This document shows, one piece after another, positions 36,301 to 48,300 of a stretch of DNA of 64,000 nt. Position 1 is the stretch's first letter. Every line of letters begins with the position of its first letter. The DNA comes from Cyanoderma ruficeps. Lineage: Eukaryota; Chordata; Aves; Passeriformes; Timaliidae. The position numbers and the translations under genes were made by a program. The notes under the pieces were generated by a model. That model saw only the letters and a program-made list of their open reading frames with translations, searched no databases and had not been told where the DNA came from. The DNA is taken from the NCBI GenBank assembly GCA_008694505.1, contig VZDJ01000034.1, positions 1,968,534 through 2,032,533 of the forward strand. Reading direction: 5' to 3'.

Positions 36301-39300
36301 AAAGCCCCAAACTTTCTCAGGTCTTTCAGTTACTACAGTTTTCCAGTCTACAAAAGTCTGACCAAAACTTTTTTAGCTAAACAAATGTACTTGAGAATAT
36401 GTAAGGCGGGGGGGAAGGTGGGACCAAAATGCCACCTCCATCTGTAAGCAACCTGGCATTCATGTTTTGTTTGGTGTGAGAGTTTTATGTGCTTATATAA
36501 TGGAGGAGCCGAATTGTTCTTTTGGGGCTTTAAAAAGCCCTACGCGACGAAGGGTTTGTCTGTTTTCTGGGCTGCCGTGTCCCGCTCTCCGCACTTGTAA
36601 CTGCTCAAGTATGTGTGGTTTGGAACCGGAGGAGAACAATGTTCCAAGCCCGAGCTGCTGGCTCTGCTTGGAGCATGCTGGGCCCTGTGGGCTCTTCCAA
36701 GCTCAGCACACAAGAGCAGCCTTTCCTGATGGATGTGACTGGAAATGTATGGCAGGAGCTGATCTCCGGCGTAGTTTTGAACACCTGAAGACTGAGTTCA
36801 TGAGTGTGGCAAGAGCTGTTTGACCTTACCCTGTGCATGTTCCTGGTGCTGCTGCAAAGCTGACTCAGCCAGTTAATTGCAGTTGCATTTAAATAGCAGG
36901 ATACGTAACTGTAAATTATAGGCCCCTTGCAATTCTCTAATTACATGGTTGAATTTTAAAAAAAGCTCTGAATTTCAGCTGCTTTACTTTAACCATTGGA
37001 TCAGATCTGAGTGGGATGAAGAATTTTAATTGAGGTTGTTGGCTTTCCTAAAAGACGTAGTCTAATTCCAGCAAAGTTCTTGAATGGAATGGAACAGTCT
37101 GCAGCATGTGTTCCTGTGATCAGGCTACATGGACATGAGTCCTTTTTTGTCTTCAAATGTGTTGATTTGTGTTGGAACTCCTGGAGCTGACACACACCAT
37201 GTGTTGGGACAATGGAGCCAGACCAGCCCGGTTCAGGCACAGGTGATGACTTCAGACCTTAAGGGGGCAGTTTCAAAGGTGGTTGGTTTAAGGGGCAAGA
37301 AAATATTTTTTAAATCTGACTTTAGGCTGGACTTTTTCAAGGCTAATCTTACAAACTTATTATCTAAACCTAAAGATGCCCTACTACTTTTAAATTTAAT
37401 GCAGAAGAGAGCATAAAGCAGTTGGTGAAAGTGCAGCACACATCCAATTTATAAATGCCTATGATTCGATACCTTTATTGAGAGGGTTTTATGTGTTCCA
37501 AGTACTCCAGTGTCACATTCAACAGTTCTGATTATTTCCATATTTTTCATATACTGCCAAAAGTTTTAAAGCCCAGTTCAAAACAGGAAAGCTGTTATGT
37601 CTCCGAATATGCTTGGAGAGCTCTCGCCTAGAAACGTGTTTTACGTCCTGGTGCAGCACAAGTAAAGAACATTTATATTTAGATGTGTGTCTAACCTAAC
37701 AAGTAGTGCAGGAAACTGTCTTTATGGCTTTCTCTCAGGCTTCTGCCAGGTCAGTGCAAGTTTAAGATTATTCTTGGACTGTTGCTGCGAGCATTTGTGT
37801 TCTTTTCTGAGTCACAGTGTGAAAATTAGAAGTAGATAACTCTGTGACCTCCCCAATTATGATGAATTCTGTCTATGAACTAGACTGTTATTAGTAAAGA
37901 GTAGTTTAAAATTGGAAAGCCATTAATGGTCACAGAAAATTGTTATATAAATATTTGATTCTTTTAAATGTACTTATGTGGAAAGCAGCAATCTGTGCTA
38001 GCTGTTCCTTTGCTCATGCCTTGGAGTTGTGCAGTGAGGTTGCAAAGTTTGATGCAATGTCAAAAGCAGATGATTACAATTTAAATTTTTTTGCCGTTTT
38101 GCATCCATCTCTCTGTTAGCTGTGATTTGTGTTGTGAGGTCCAAAGCAGTGTGGTTGAGAGCCATGAGTACCAGTGACACCGAGCAGAAGTAGGAAATAT
38201 GGACCAACTCAGCCAACATACTGCCACGAGGTTCTCAGGTTTAACAAATAAATATTGCTTGAACCTTTACACTTCTGTATGTGCCCCAGACTTGGTCCTG
38301 ACCTTGGACTTGATCTAGATCTGACTTTACAAGTCTTGGCAATAATGTCAAGTAATTTATGGGCCCTTCTGGTCAAGTGGATGTTGTTATTCTCCTGGTA
38401 AGCCCTTTCTAAGATTTTCCTAGAAGCCAGAGAGAAAATGTATTTATCAGTCTAATCAATAAATTACTTGAGCAGTGTGATTTCCCTCATATCCTTTCTT
38501 CATTTTCCCAGTGGGATAACAGGTCTCCATGATAATCTGTTTCCTTTGAGCAGAGATGTCCATTCCCTGTTGCACAGCTGTAGCCATAGGCCTTTCCTCA
38601 TTGTCAGCCCAACCTCTCGTGCTCCATCACTGTCCAACTGGATTTTATGGTTTACATTCTTCTGTCATTAGCTGATGTCCAGATTGTTCCCCTGCTTTTG
38701 TGGAGGTGCTGTGGAATCCCCCATGTGCAGGTTCCCATCTGTGTGGAGTGAACAGGGCCCGTCATCCCCCTGCACTGGGACAGGCTGTGCTCTGCAAGCC
38801 ACAGAATTGTCTTGGTTGGTTTTGCTGCCATGTCCCATTGCAAACTGATGCTCATTTTTCTGCTTGCTCTTTGGCCTCGAGAGGTTTTATGTTTTGTTTG
38901 ATTTTACTGCTTTGCAGGTATCTTCTTTTCATTTCATGTTTGCCTTCTGGATTACTTTTCCCCAGAAATGCAATGTTGTAGGTTGAATCCCGTTTCATTT
39001 CCTGTCGTATTTTTGACTTTTTCAGGTCCTTCAGTACTTCAGTGTCCTCACTGGGGTTTTAAATATCTCTTAATTTGTTCTCCAAACATGGTTTATGTCA
39101 CTAGATCCTTGTAGCAAACCTGTGTTTGTGTCTACACATTTTGCAGCACCTCAGTAGATGCTTCTTTTTCTGTGACCAGTCTCACCTGCTTGGTATTCTT
39201 CTGTTAGGTTTTATTTTATCACTGGTAGTTTTCTGTAGTTCATTTGGAGATCCTGCATTGTTGTTGAAGTGTCTACTCTTGCTTGTTGCATAAGTAAATG

Positions 39301-42300
39301 TGGATATCCGTGTGGGAGAAGCAGTTCCCCAAATGCAGCCCTGTTTCTCTTCAGTGTGGCTGATACAATCTCAAAACTTTAATTTCTTTCTGAAAATGCT
39401 CATCAGATAATTTAGTGTCTTAACTAGAAGGAGACAATAATCCACCATCTAAGACCTAAAATGATTTCTGAATAAGTGAAGCTGCCCTTTGGAATGAACA
39501 GAAAGTGGTTCTCTGTTCCTTTTACTATTCAAGGAGTGCTTCTTTCTTCATGAGACACTTCTGGCTTCTAGTTGGTTCTGTTTTCTACAGCTGTCTTGTA
39601 AGAATGTGTTAGGTTTTCTCCTTGTTTCTACTCAGATTTTACTTTGCAGAAGTCCCTTGCTGTGCATCAATAAACTAGTAGCACATTTTGTCAGTCAAGT
39701 ACTGATTATGTTTGCCTGGGAGTGGAATCTGTCAAGATTGCTTTGCATGTTCACTCTTCCTAAGGGGAAAGTCAACTTCCCCTTAAAGCTCTCTGGAAGG
39801 AATTCAAGCAGCTGAGGCTTGTGGTGACTGTTCTGGAGTGCCCAGAGTCAGGAGAACTGAGGATGGACTGTGGTGCCACCCCACATTTCTGCACTTCTGA
39901 AGCTCAGTGTACTCACACAATGGCTAATAGTATTTCAAGAAATAAAAATAAAATTTTCAAAGTGATACAACTTTAGAAATAAAGTGAAGTCAAGCTTGAG
40001 TACCTCTGTATGAGAATGAAATACAGAGGGGCAGCTTTTCTTCCTTTTTTTTTGTGTGCCCTCCCCCAGCATTGACAGGCTGGACATCTCACAGTTTGTT
40101 CCCTTTGCCCTCCCCCCTGGAACAAAGAGCTGAAGGACAATTTCTTGGGACTACAGGCTCTGTTCTTCACAATAAAGCAGGATTTGCTATGCATGACTGA
40201 AGAAATGATGCATGTAGTTAGTTTTCATTGGGTTTCTTTTGTAACCCACAGGATACAGTAAAACCAGGATGAAGCTTTGAGTTTGCTTAATCATATTTTA
40301 TTACAGAGTCAATAACCCTAGAGTCTCATGTATAAAAATGTCACAGTTTCTAGAACAATACATTGTCCATTGTTTGGGCCCAGCAATAGTACAGATGATT
40401 TGGAGAATCCAAACTTCACTGACACATCTCCCTTTCCTTTTTAGAGGGTTGAGTGGGATTGGTGTCCAAACTCTTTAACACTTTCTTGTTCATTACTGCA
40501 AATACCCACTGTACATCTAAATAATGTTTCCAGGAGGCTGTTCCTAGGGATCAGTGCTACTAAATACCATTTATGTTTAGAATACTCAGTTGTCTGCAGT
40601 CTGTTGTCATTGTCCCCTTTTCTGAACCTTACTCAGTTTAACTATTTGGATGGAATGGAAGTAAACCCCATGGTGTTTGGACCTAGAGAAGCAACATAAT
40701 CCTACATTACTATTATATAGATGTGATTCCTTTCACATCTGCCTATAGGAATATTTTTATGTAATTGGAGCTTTTTGGAAAAAAAGAGCAGTTACAGGCT
40801 TGCACTAGGCAATGTTTAATCATATAGGTCTTACACTTTACATATGTTTCCTTGATTAGTCTCTGGGGCTTATGAGCTAGACTTGGAGTAGCAGGGTCTG
40901 AGACAGGAAAACCCCAAAACAACCCCCTTACCTGTTTGTAAAAAGATTTCTTTTCAAGCCGAAGGGTTTGAGTTGCTGAGGCTGTTCAGCTTCCTCACAT
41001 TGTCCTTCTGGGCTTTTATGCACCCTGCATTTAAGGAAGAAGCCGTAGATGGTTTAAATTCCAGTAAGGAAGGCTAAACCTTTACTAAAGACTTGTGTAA
41101 CTTTTTGTGCTTAAGCCTTTTTGCTTTGCCATGACAGAATGTATTAAACTGAACAAAAACCTGGCTTAAGAAAATGGTGCAGGCACTGTGTTCCCCAGTG
41201 ATGACATGTCTGTTGGCATTAAACAGGGAGCCTTTGTGAGGGACTGGCTGTCATTCTAAATCCCAACATCTAATCTGTGAGTAAGAAGGATTTCCCACTA
41301 AAACATTAGTGTTTAACTTGACATTTGAGGGCAGAAAGATACCCTGGATGCTTTTAGACTCTGGTCAAGGGACAGAGGCACTGGAAGGGAGTGTTGCAGG
41401 GGGAGGACAGACAGTGTAGATGGGAAACATTGAAATGAGCAATGCTGAGGAGTTACCTGAGCATAAAATATGAAATTGTCTTTTTCTTTAGATGTCCATT
41501 CATTAATCGCAATAAATAATTTTAAAAGGATGAATGAATGCAGAGTTCCCACTGTGGTGGCCTCCACAACCCGCAAATATTTACTAGTGCCATGATGTTA
41601 AAAGTAAGGGCAGGTGCATTTCCATCCCTGGTGAAAGGTGCTGCATCCAGTGAGCCATGCCCAGCTGCTGTTAAACTGCTGCCTGGGCTGGGTTCAGTGC
41701 AGAAATCTGAGTTCAGATGCAGTTTGATGTTACTGTGTGCAGTAACTGGTCTGGAAAAGGTGGGAGTTAATGGAGGGAAATGTGTGGTGTGGTATTAGTC
41801 TGGTCAGGTATGAAAGGAGAGCTGGCTGAAAATGGACATCATGGGGACAGAACTCGCTCCCTTTCCAGTGCAACACTTCTGGAGGCCATGGGAAAGTTTC
41901 TTGGGGCACACAGACATTTGTAGTAGGTGACTAATGTTTTCCATTCAGTTAAATCCAAGACACTGTAACATTGGCCTGGCATAGTCCATCAGAAATAGAA
42001 GCAATTATGAACTTCCTTCTGAAAAGAGCAGATAAATCCTTTGCTGGATTTACCACAGATTTATTCTACCACTTAAACTTTGTGTGACATGAAATATTTG
42101 CTTCACAAAGTGGAATTCTTATTCTTTGTGCCCACTTCACAGTATTTAGCTGTTAACTCAAAGGAATGCAGCTAGACAGGGAGAAAGTTTTATGTCTTCT
42201 GGAAATACTTGTATTTCTAGAGCCTGCATGTCTGTCTAATTATCTTCTATTTCATCCAAAGCTTTAGGACACAAAGGCCAAAAATTAGAAGGAGTACTTC

Positions 42301-45300
42301 TTACTGTTTTGTTCTGGCATCAGTGTGATTTTTAGATCACAGTATCTCTGCTAACGGATACCAGTGTCTTGATGTATTCTGTGGGATGCTTGTCTTGGGT
42401 GGAAACAGTTGCAGAGAGCTGCAGATCTAATTAGTCTGCATTGGTGCCTCCTAGAATAGATTTGGAGAGTCTTTGGAAAAAAAAAAGAATTACATTCATT
42501 CATGACCATCAGCAGACCCAACTAACAGGTCATGAAAGATTGGGCCATAAAGTATTTGCAGTTCCAATTCACAAATCTGCCTGCTCAGAACGAGGTGGGA
42601 TAAGTTGGGAGCATCTGCCCACCAGGAAGGAACAAAGGCTTTATTCAAGCCAGCCCACGTCTGCTGGAACGTACCAGGACAGGCTGTGGCCAATGTCAGC
42701 CTTGGCTCCCAGCGCCCAGAAACATCTAATACACATTCTGTGAGTTTTCATCATCTCTTCTGGCCCTTTCTCTAGGGTTTTCACATCATAAAAATAGCAG
42801 GAAAGATGAAACTGGTGTAGTGCAATAGGAGTGTAGGGTTTGTTTATGTACTTATTTCTAAGGCATGAAAGGGCAGGAGCTGCTCACCAGTGCAGTGCCT
42901 GGTGTGACCTGCTGGCCTGAGGCAGCTGGTCTGGTACAGCAGGTCTGGGGTGGCTTCTTGGGAATGTCTTAATAGTGATGAAGGTAAGCATGGATATTTT
43001 GTGTGCTGAAGAAAGAGTCCACAGGCACCTTCTATTTCCTGAACAACTACTGAGAGTCCTTGGGGTTTCCCATGTGTGTATTTGCTTCTGTTGTACAGAT
43101 TTGGAATAGTCTTTCCGTTTGCCTTCATTCCTGGTGCTTTTGCCTTGAGATCACATTAGAGGTTTCTTACATCCTTAGTTTGTGATCTTACCCTGGTTTC
43201 AGCTAGGATAGAGCTATTTTTTTTCTCCAGTAGCTATTAGAGTGCTGCTTTTTGGATTTGGAATGAGAATGGTGTCAGGAGTGGGATCAAGAAGTTCCCT
43301 TTATTTACAACAGGAATAAAGCTTTGAGTGGAGAGTGTCTGAGCATACCCAGAGGTGGATTTTTTTCATCTTCAGACCAAGTATTAAGATGTAGGAAATG
43401 CTTATTTTAGACAATATAAAATTATTCTCTCTGTACTGTATGTCCAGTATTTTTGTGTCTTATTAGAATTTCTTGCTACACCATAAATACTGGGCGCTCT
43501 GAGGTTACTCCATGTGAAATACTGAGCTGTGGCCGTATGCACTGGCGGGTTATATTTTCAAACAAAGAGATACAGCACTGCTTTAAAACTAATACCACTG
43601 TTAAGCAGTGTTTTAAGACAACTTAGTCAAGGTTCAAATTTATGTAGCAATTACAGGCTTGCCTGAAAGCAGGAGAGCTCGAGGTGCTCAGGTGCAGCCG
43701 GGCTGTTTACCTGTTACTAGACAGACTTTCCCCTTTGTCATTAACATGAGGTTTTGTGTTCAGTCCCAGGCCGGAACGGTAGATGGGAGCCCAGGGCCTG
43801 CTGGGATGGGGTTTTACACTTGTGCTGTCCTTTTGCCCTTCCCCTGAACTCTTTTCATTTCAGTCATGAGCAAACAGTCAGTGCCTGAACTAACAACCCC
43901 GCAATCCTCCAAAGCACGCTCCTTACAGTACCAAACAAAGGGAGGCCCGCGTGGGCCGGCCCAGGCCAAGGAATGCAGCTTCGGGGTTCTGCTCCATAAA
44001 TTTAACCAGCACGACAAAAAGGAGATAATATGAGCCTTCGTGATGATCTGAAAGGGGGAGGTTTGTGTCCCATTGATTGCGGTCTGGCCCAGCGCCAGCC
44101 CCAAGCCTGACCGACAGTTGAACCATATCGTTAAGGCGTGTAATACAGCTCGAGTCTTGTACAGCAGCCAATGAGTACATATCCAGAGGGCAAAAGTTTA
44201 TAAAGAGTCGAGGCTGTCCTGTTTAACCCTCTCACACTGCCTGTAATATACACTGCTGCCATTCACAAATAGGCACTTTGCTATTAAAATGTAAACCTTC
44301 AGCTTTCTGTGCTTGGAAAACATACACGTGTGTCTGATTTCTAATGTGCAGCAGATTTATAAAGTGATCGTGGAAAAATATGTAAAACTGATCTTTTTTT
44401 TTTTTTAACCGAAAAAAAAATCCAACCCTCTTTTATTTCAGCACTACTTCATCCATAGTTGCTTTTTTGTTCAGAGACGTCTTCTGGGTTGTTCTGCAAA
44501 CTCTTTCATACAGATGGAGCTATTTATTGCCTTGATGTCACCTCATTTAGCATGTGGCTGGTATTTTTATAGATAATTTTTTCACCTAATGTTGCTGTTA
44601 ACATGTGGAATGCTCTTTATCAGTTTTGTAAGTACAGCCAGTTGATCTGAATTGTTCTTGCAACTGCAAACTTTAAAAATCAAAACAAACCTCGTGAGTA
44701 GCTTTTTGTTGGGTGAGGTTTGTGCTAGAGCACTTTGCTGTGCCTGTTGCAGCCCCAGTTTTAGTAACTGAGAACTATAAAAGGAGAGTCAGAAAGAGAA
44801 GAAGCATCCAGTCATTAGAGCTGATTGACACAGTCCTTCATGCACAGCCAGAGTCACTGTCCTGATGCTGGTCCCTGGTTTGTTGGGGTTTTTTCCCCCA
44901 AGTAGATTTGCTTTCCCAGAAAGGCAGGAATACAATGTGGAAGCATTTTTGTTAGATTGAAGTATTTTAATCTCAAAGTGACCATGTTTGCGTTTGCTGT
45001 AACTGGATATTTTTGACCAGTATTGACAGGACCATTATATAAATGTGACTCCCCATCCCTGGCAGTGTCCAAGGCCAGCTTGAACTGGACTTGGAGCAGC
45101 CTGGGATAGTGGAAGGTGTCCCTGCCCATGGCAGGGGATGGAATGGGCCCTTCCAGCCCAAACAAGTCTGGGATTCCATGGGCACAGAATAAGAGCAGTG
45201 CTTCATCTGCTGCAGGCCCTGCCTGGCAGCAGAGAGTATTTAATATTTTAAACCCTCACACAGTGCCCTGAGGCTGAGCAGTGTTATGGTCCTGGGCACT

Positions 45301-48300
45301 TTGATTTCACTAAGACATGTTCAGCTCCTGTTCTCAGACAGGTGTTTGCAGGAAACCCCTGCTGAAAACCATCTTTTACATCGAGTCAGAAGGTGAATTG
45401 GAACATTTTTCAACACATTGGTTCAACAAGAAACTCTTTAAGGTGACAGCTGTATTCATCCCTGTAATGAGTGCAGGAAGACTCTGGGGGAAATTGGAAG
45501 CTGGGATGGCAGTGTTATGTTTTGTCAACTTCTTAAGCTTGATGGTTACCAAAGTGCCTGAGAAAGTGTGAGTTTTGCTGCACAGCTGTTAGAGGCAGAG
45601 GTGGGGCAAGTGCCAGAAGTTGATGCCCAGAGTGCAACTGGTGTCAGTGCTTTGTCTGCTGTGCAAGCTCATACACCTTGTCCAGATGCTGGATTTGTAA
45701 TATGGATGTCAAAATTAAGTTGAAATTAAGTTGTGTCTTAATTAATCTCTCTTCTCAATTCCTTTTGAACTTGGAGCCTGATGAGGTTATGTACAGTTGC
45801 AAACCCAGGGAATAATTCTTAATTTTGTTTTGATCTGGTGTACAAAAGAAAAGGGAAGGGGGAGAAAAGCTCTATCTCCAAGAAACTGGCAGGAACAACT
45901 TCCATGATAAACAGTTGCTCCTTGAGCATGCTGTACTCTCCTAAAGGCATGTCGGGTCAGCTAAAGGTCTGCAGCATCTGAGCTGGGAGATCCCTCCAAA
46001 GAGGAGGGATTTGACTGTAAGTGGGAGGTTTTAACCCTAGGCACCATTTATTTGCATGTTTCTGCCTGAAACTAGCATTTTGGGAACACGTTTAACAAGC
46101 ACAATATATTCCATGCATTTGCTGGAATAAACGGCGCATATGAGCTTCCTCAGATCTGCAGTCAGCAGGGAGCTGTCTGGCTCACGATTTTACACATTCT
46201 TGCATCTAACTGAGACATTCTGATGCCAAATCCAGCACTCAACTGACTGCACCATGTGTGCATTTTAACACACCTTAACAGCATCTGTGTTGGAACCAGT
46301 GGATGAATCCCATGGCAGAGCTTTGCCGGATCTCTGGGATTAGTGACCTGCCTGTTGGGAACTGCACCCCAAAGTCCAGCACAGGGTGGGAGGCAAATGC
46401 ACTGACCCCTTGAAACAGAGCACCAGTAGAGTCACCAGGGAACAGGGAGTCTAGATTGCCACATGTTTTCCTGAAATTAGGCCCAAGGCATTAAATGTTC
46501 CCAGGCGCTGAGAACTGGCACATCAAAAACTTGCTGTCTCTCCCCTTCTGCTCAGTAATTCAGGGAATATTCCTGCTCATCACATGGGTTCAGCACATGA
46601 AACAAAGTTAAGTGCATCAGTGAGGAAAGAATTGTGGAAGCAGTGGATTTTTAGTGCTGTGCAGAGGTGTGATGTGCACTACAGACCCCATTACAAGTGG
46701 CACACATTTGTTCTCATTTGTTATCCATGTGTTCCCAAGCTATGGCTGCAGCATTGAGTTTGCTGCTGTGATTGCTGAGTTTTCAGCTCAATTCTTAAGG
46801 CATACATTGTTCACCCTTTAATTGGTTCTGGCACTCCCAAGTGTGCTTTGCAGTGTCCTCCCATCATGTCTGTGGCACAAGCACCGTCCTCATTCTGCAT
46901 TTCATGGAAATCAGGTACATGGGATGGTGATCCTCATGGAAGGCTGCAAGTCCAAGTCAGTCTGGAACTCAAGCAAGTGAACCAGGTATTTTAGTTGTGT
47001 ATTTTATGGTAGAAGATAAAGGTTATTCCTCCCTTAATTTATCAGATCATGTCACTTTTAACGTCTGAAATGCACTGAAGCCTCCACAGACAAAGCACTC
47101 CCTGTATTTAGGAAGCAGAGTTTTTCCAGAGCCAGTAATAGTTTGATTTTATTATTTCTTTAAAATACCAGCAGCTTTTGAATTCTGTCTTACATTACCT
47201 GCCTTTTTCCTTTGTTTGAATTAAGATTGTTTTATAATTATTTCAAGGGGATAAAAATTGTTGCCAGGCTGAAAGTCAGCGTGCCAAGCAACAGCCCAGA
47301 GCAGGCTTTTGTCACTGAATTTTATGCAAACCTGAAAAAAGTCGAGTTTACAATGGAAACCCTGAATTTTAGCTGTACCAGAACCAGCAAATGACTGCTT
47401 AACTGGGCTGGGATAACGAGGTGGTGAGATTGGACCTTGGCTGGTGACAGTTGCTGAAGTTTTGGCAGCAAGAACTAAAGGAAATGATTCCTAGAGACTT
47501 TTGGGGGGAGCCCTGGGGCTGAAGGATCCCTTGGGAGGCAGCCCCTGGCCAGGAGCACCCCAGGGTGTGGCCGTGGGGCTTGGCTGGCATGGCAGGAGCT
47601 GCAGCAGGTCAAGTCTGTGAGGAGCCTGGACCATTCAGTGCTGGTTCCAGGTGCCATAATTTCATCTCCTTGCACTTAGAGCTGTTGTCTGTGCAGGATT
47701 TGGGGTGTGCATGTTCAGGCTGGGTGTTTCAACAGATCTGTGGTTTCCAGTGCTGTTCCCTTACCCAGATGAGAAATCCCCCAGATACACATTTTAAATG
47801 AAATCCAGTCATTACTGTGTTGGTCATGGGGTTTTGTCCATGTTGTTTTTTCTCAGAAGTTGCTACATTTCCTAAAGTTGTGTTATGATGAATAATTATT
47901 CTGTATTATGATGAATAATTATTCTGGGTGTGATACTGAGGAAACTGAAAGATGAAAATTTGTAAATAATTTCTAAATCAGTTTAGAATAGGGACGGTTT
48001 GTTTTAGCAGACCAACATCTTTTGATATACAAAGTTTGAGGCCTTCTGAATTTTATTTTTTAATGCTTTTGACAAGGTACTCAGGGTACACTTCAGGGAA
48101 ATTTTTTAGGTCCAAGAGACCATCAAAGATATGTAACAGTTGTTCTCAAAACCACTGTGTATTTATGCCCCTCTGCAGGAATCACATCTACAGACCTGAT
48201 GGTGGGAACCTGGTGGGGTGGGTACCTGATAGGGGCAAACATGAAGTGAAGGAACAAGGACAGGTGATTCTGGAAGACATGTGGTGCCTCTTGGAGAGTG

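Noticed and set aside
37747..37763. AGGTCA-N5-AGTTTA as another DR5
   Set aside because: One core base is wrong and it sits in featureless intron. A few such near matches are expected by chance.
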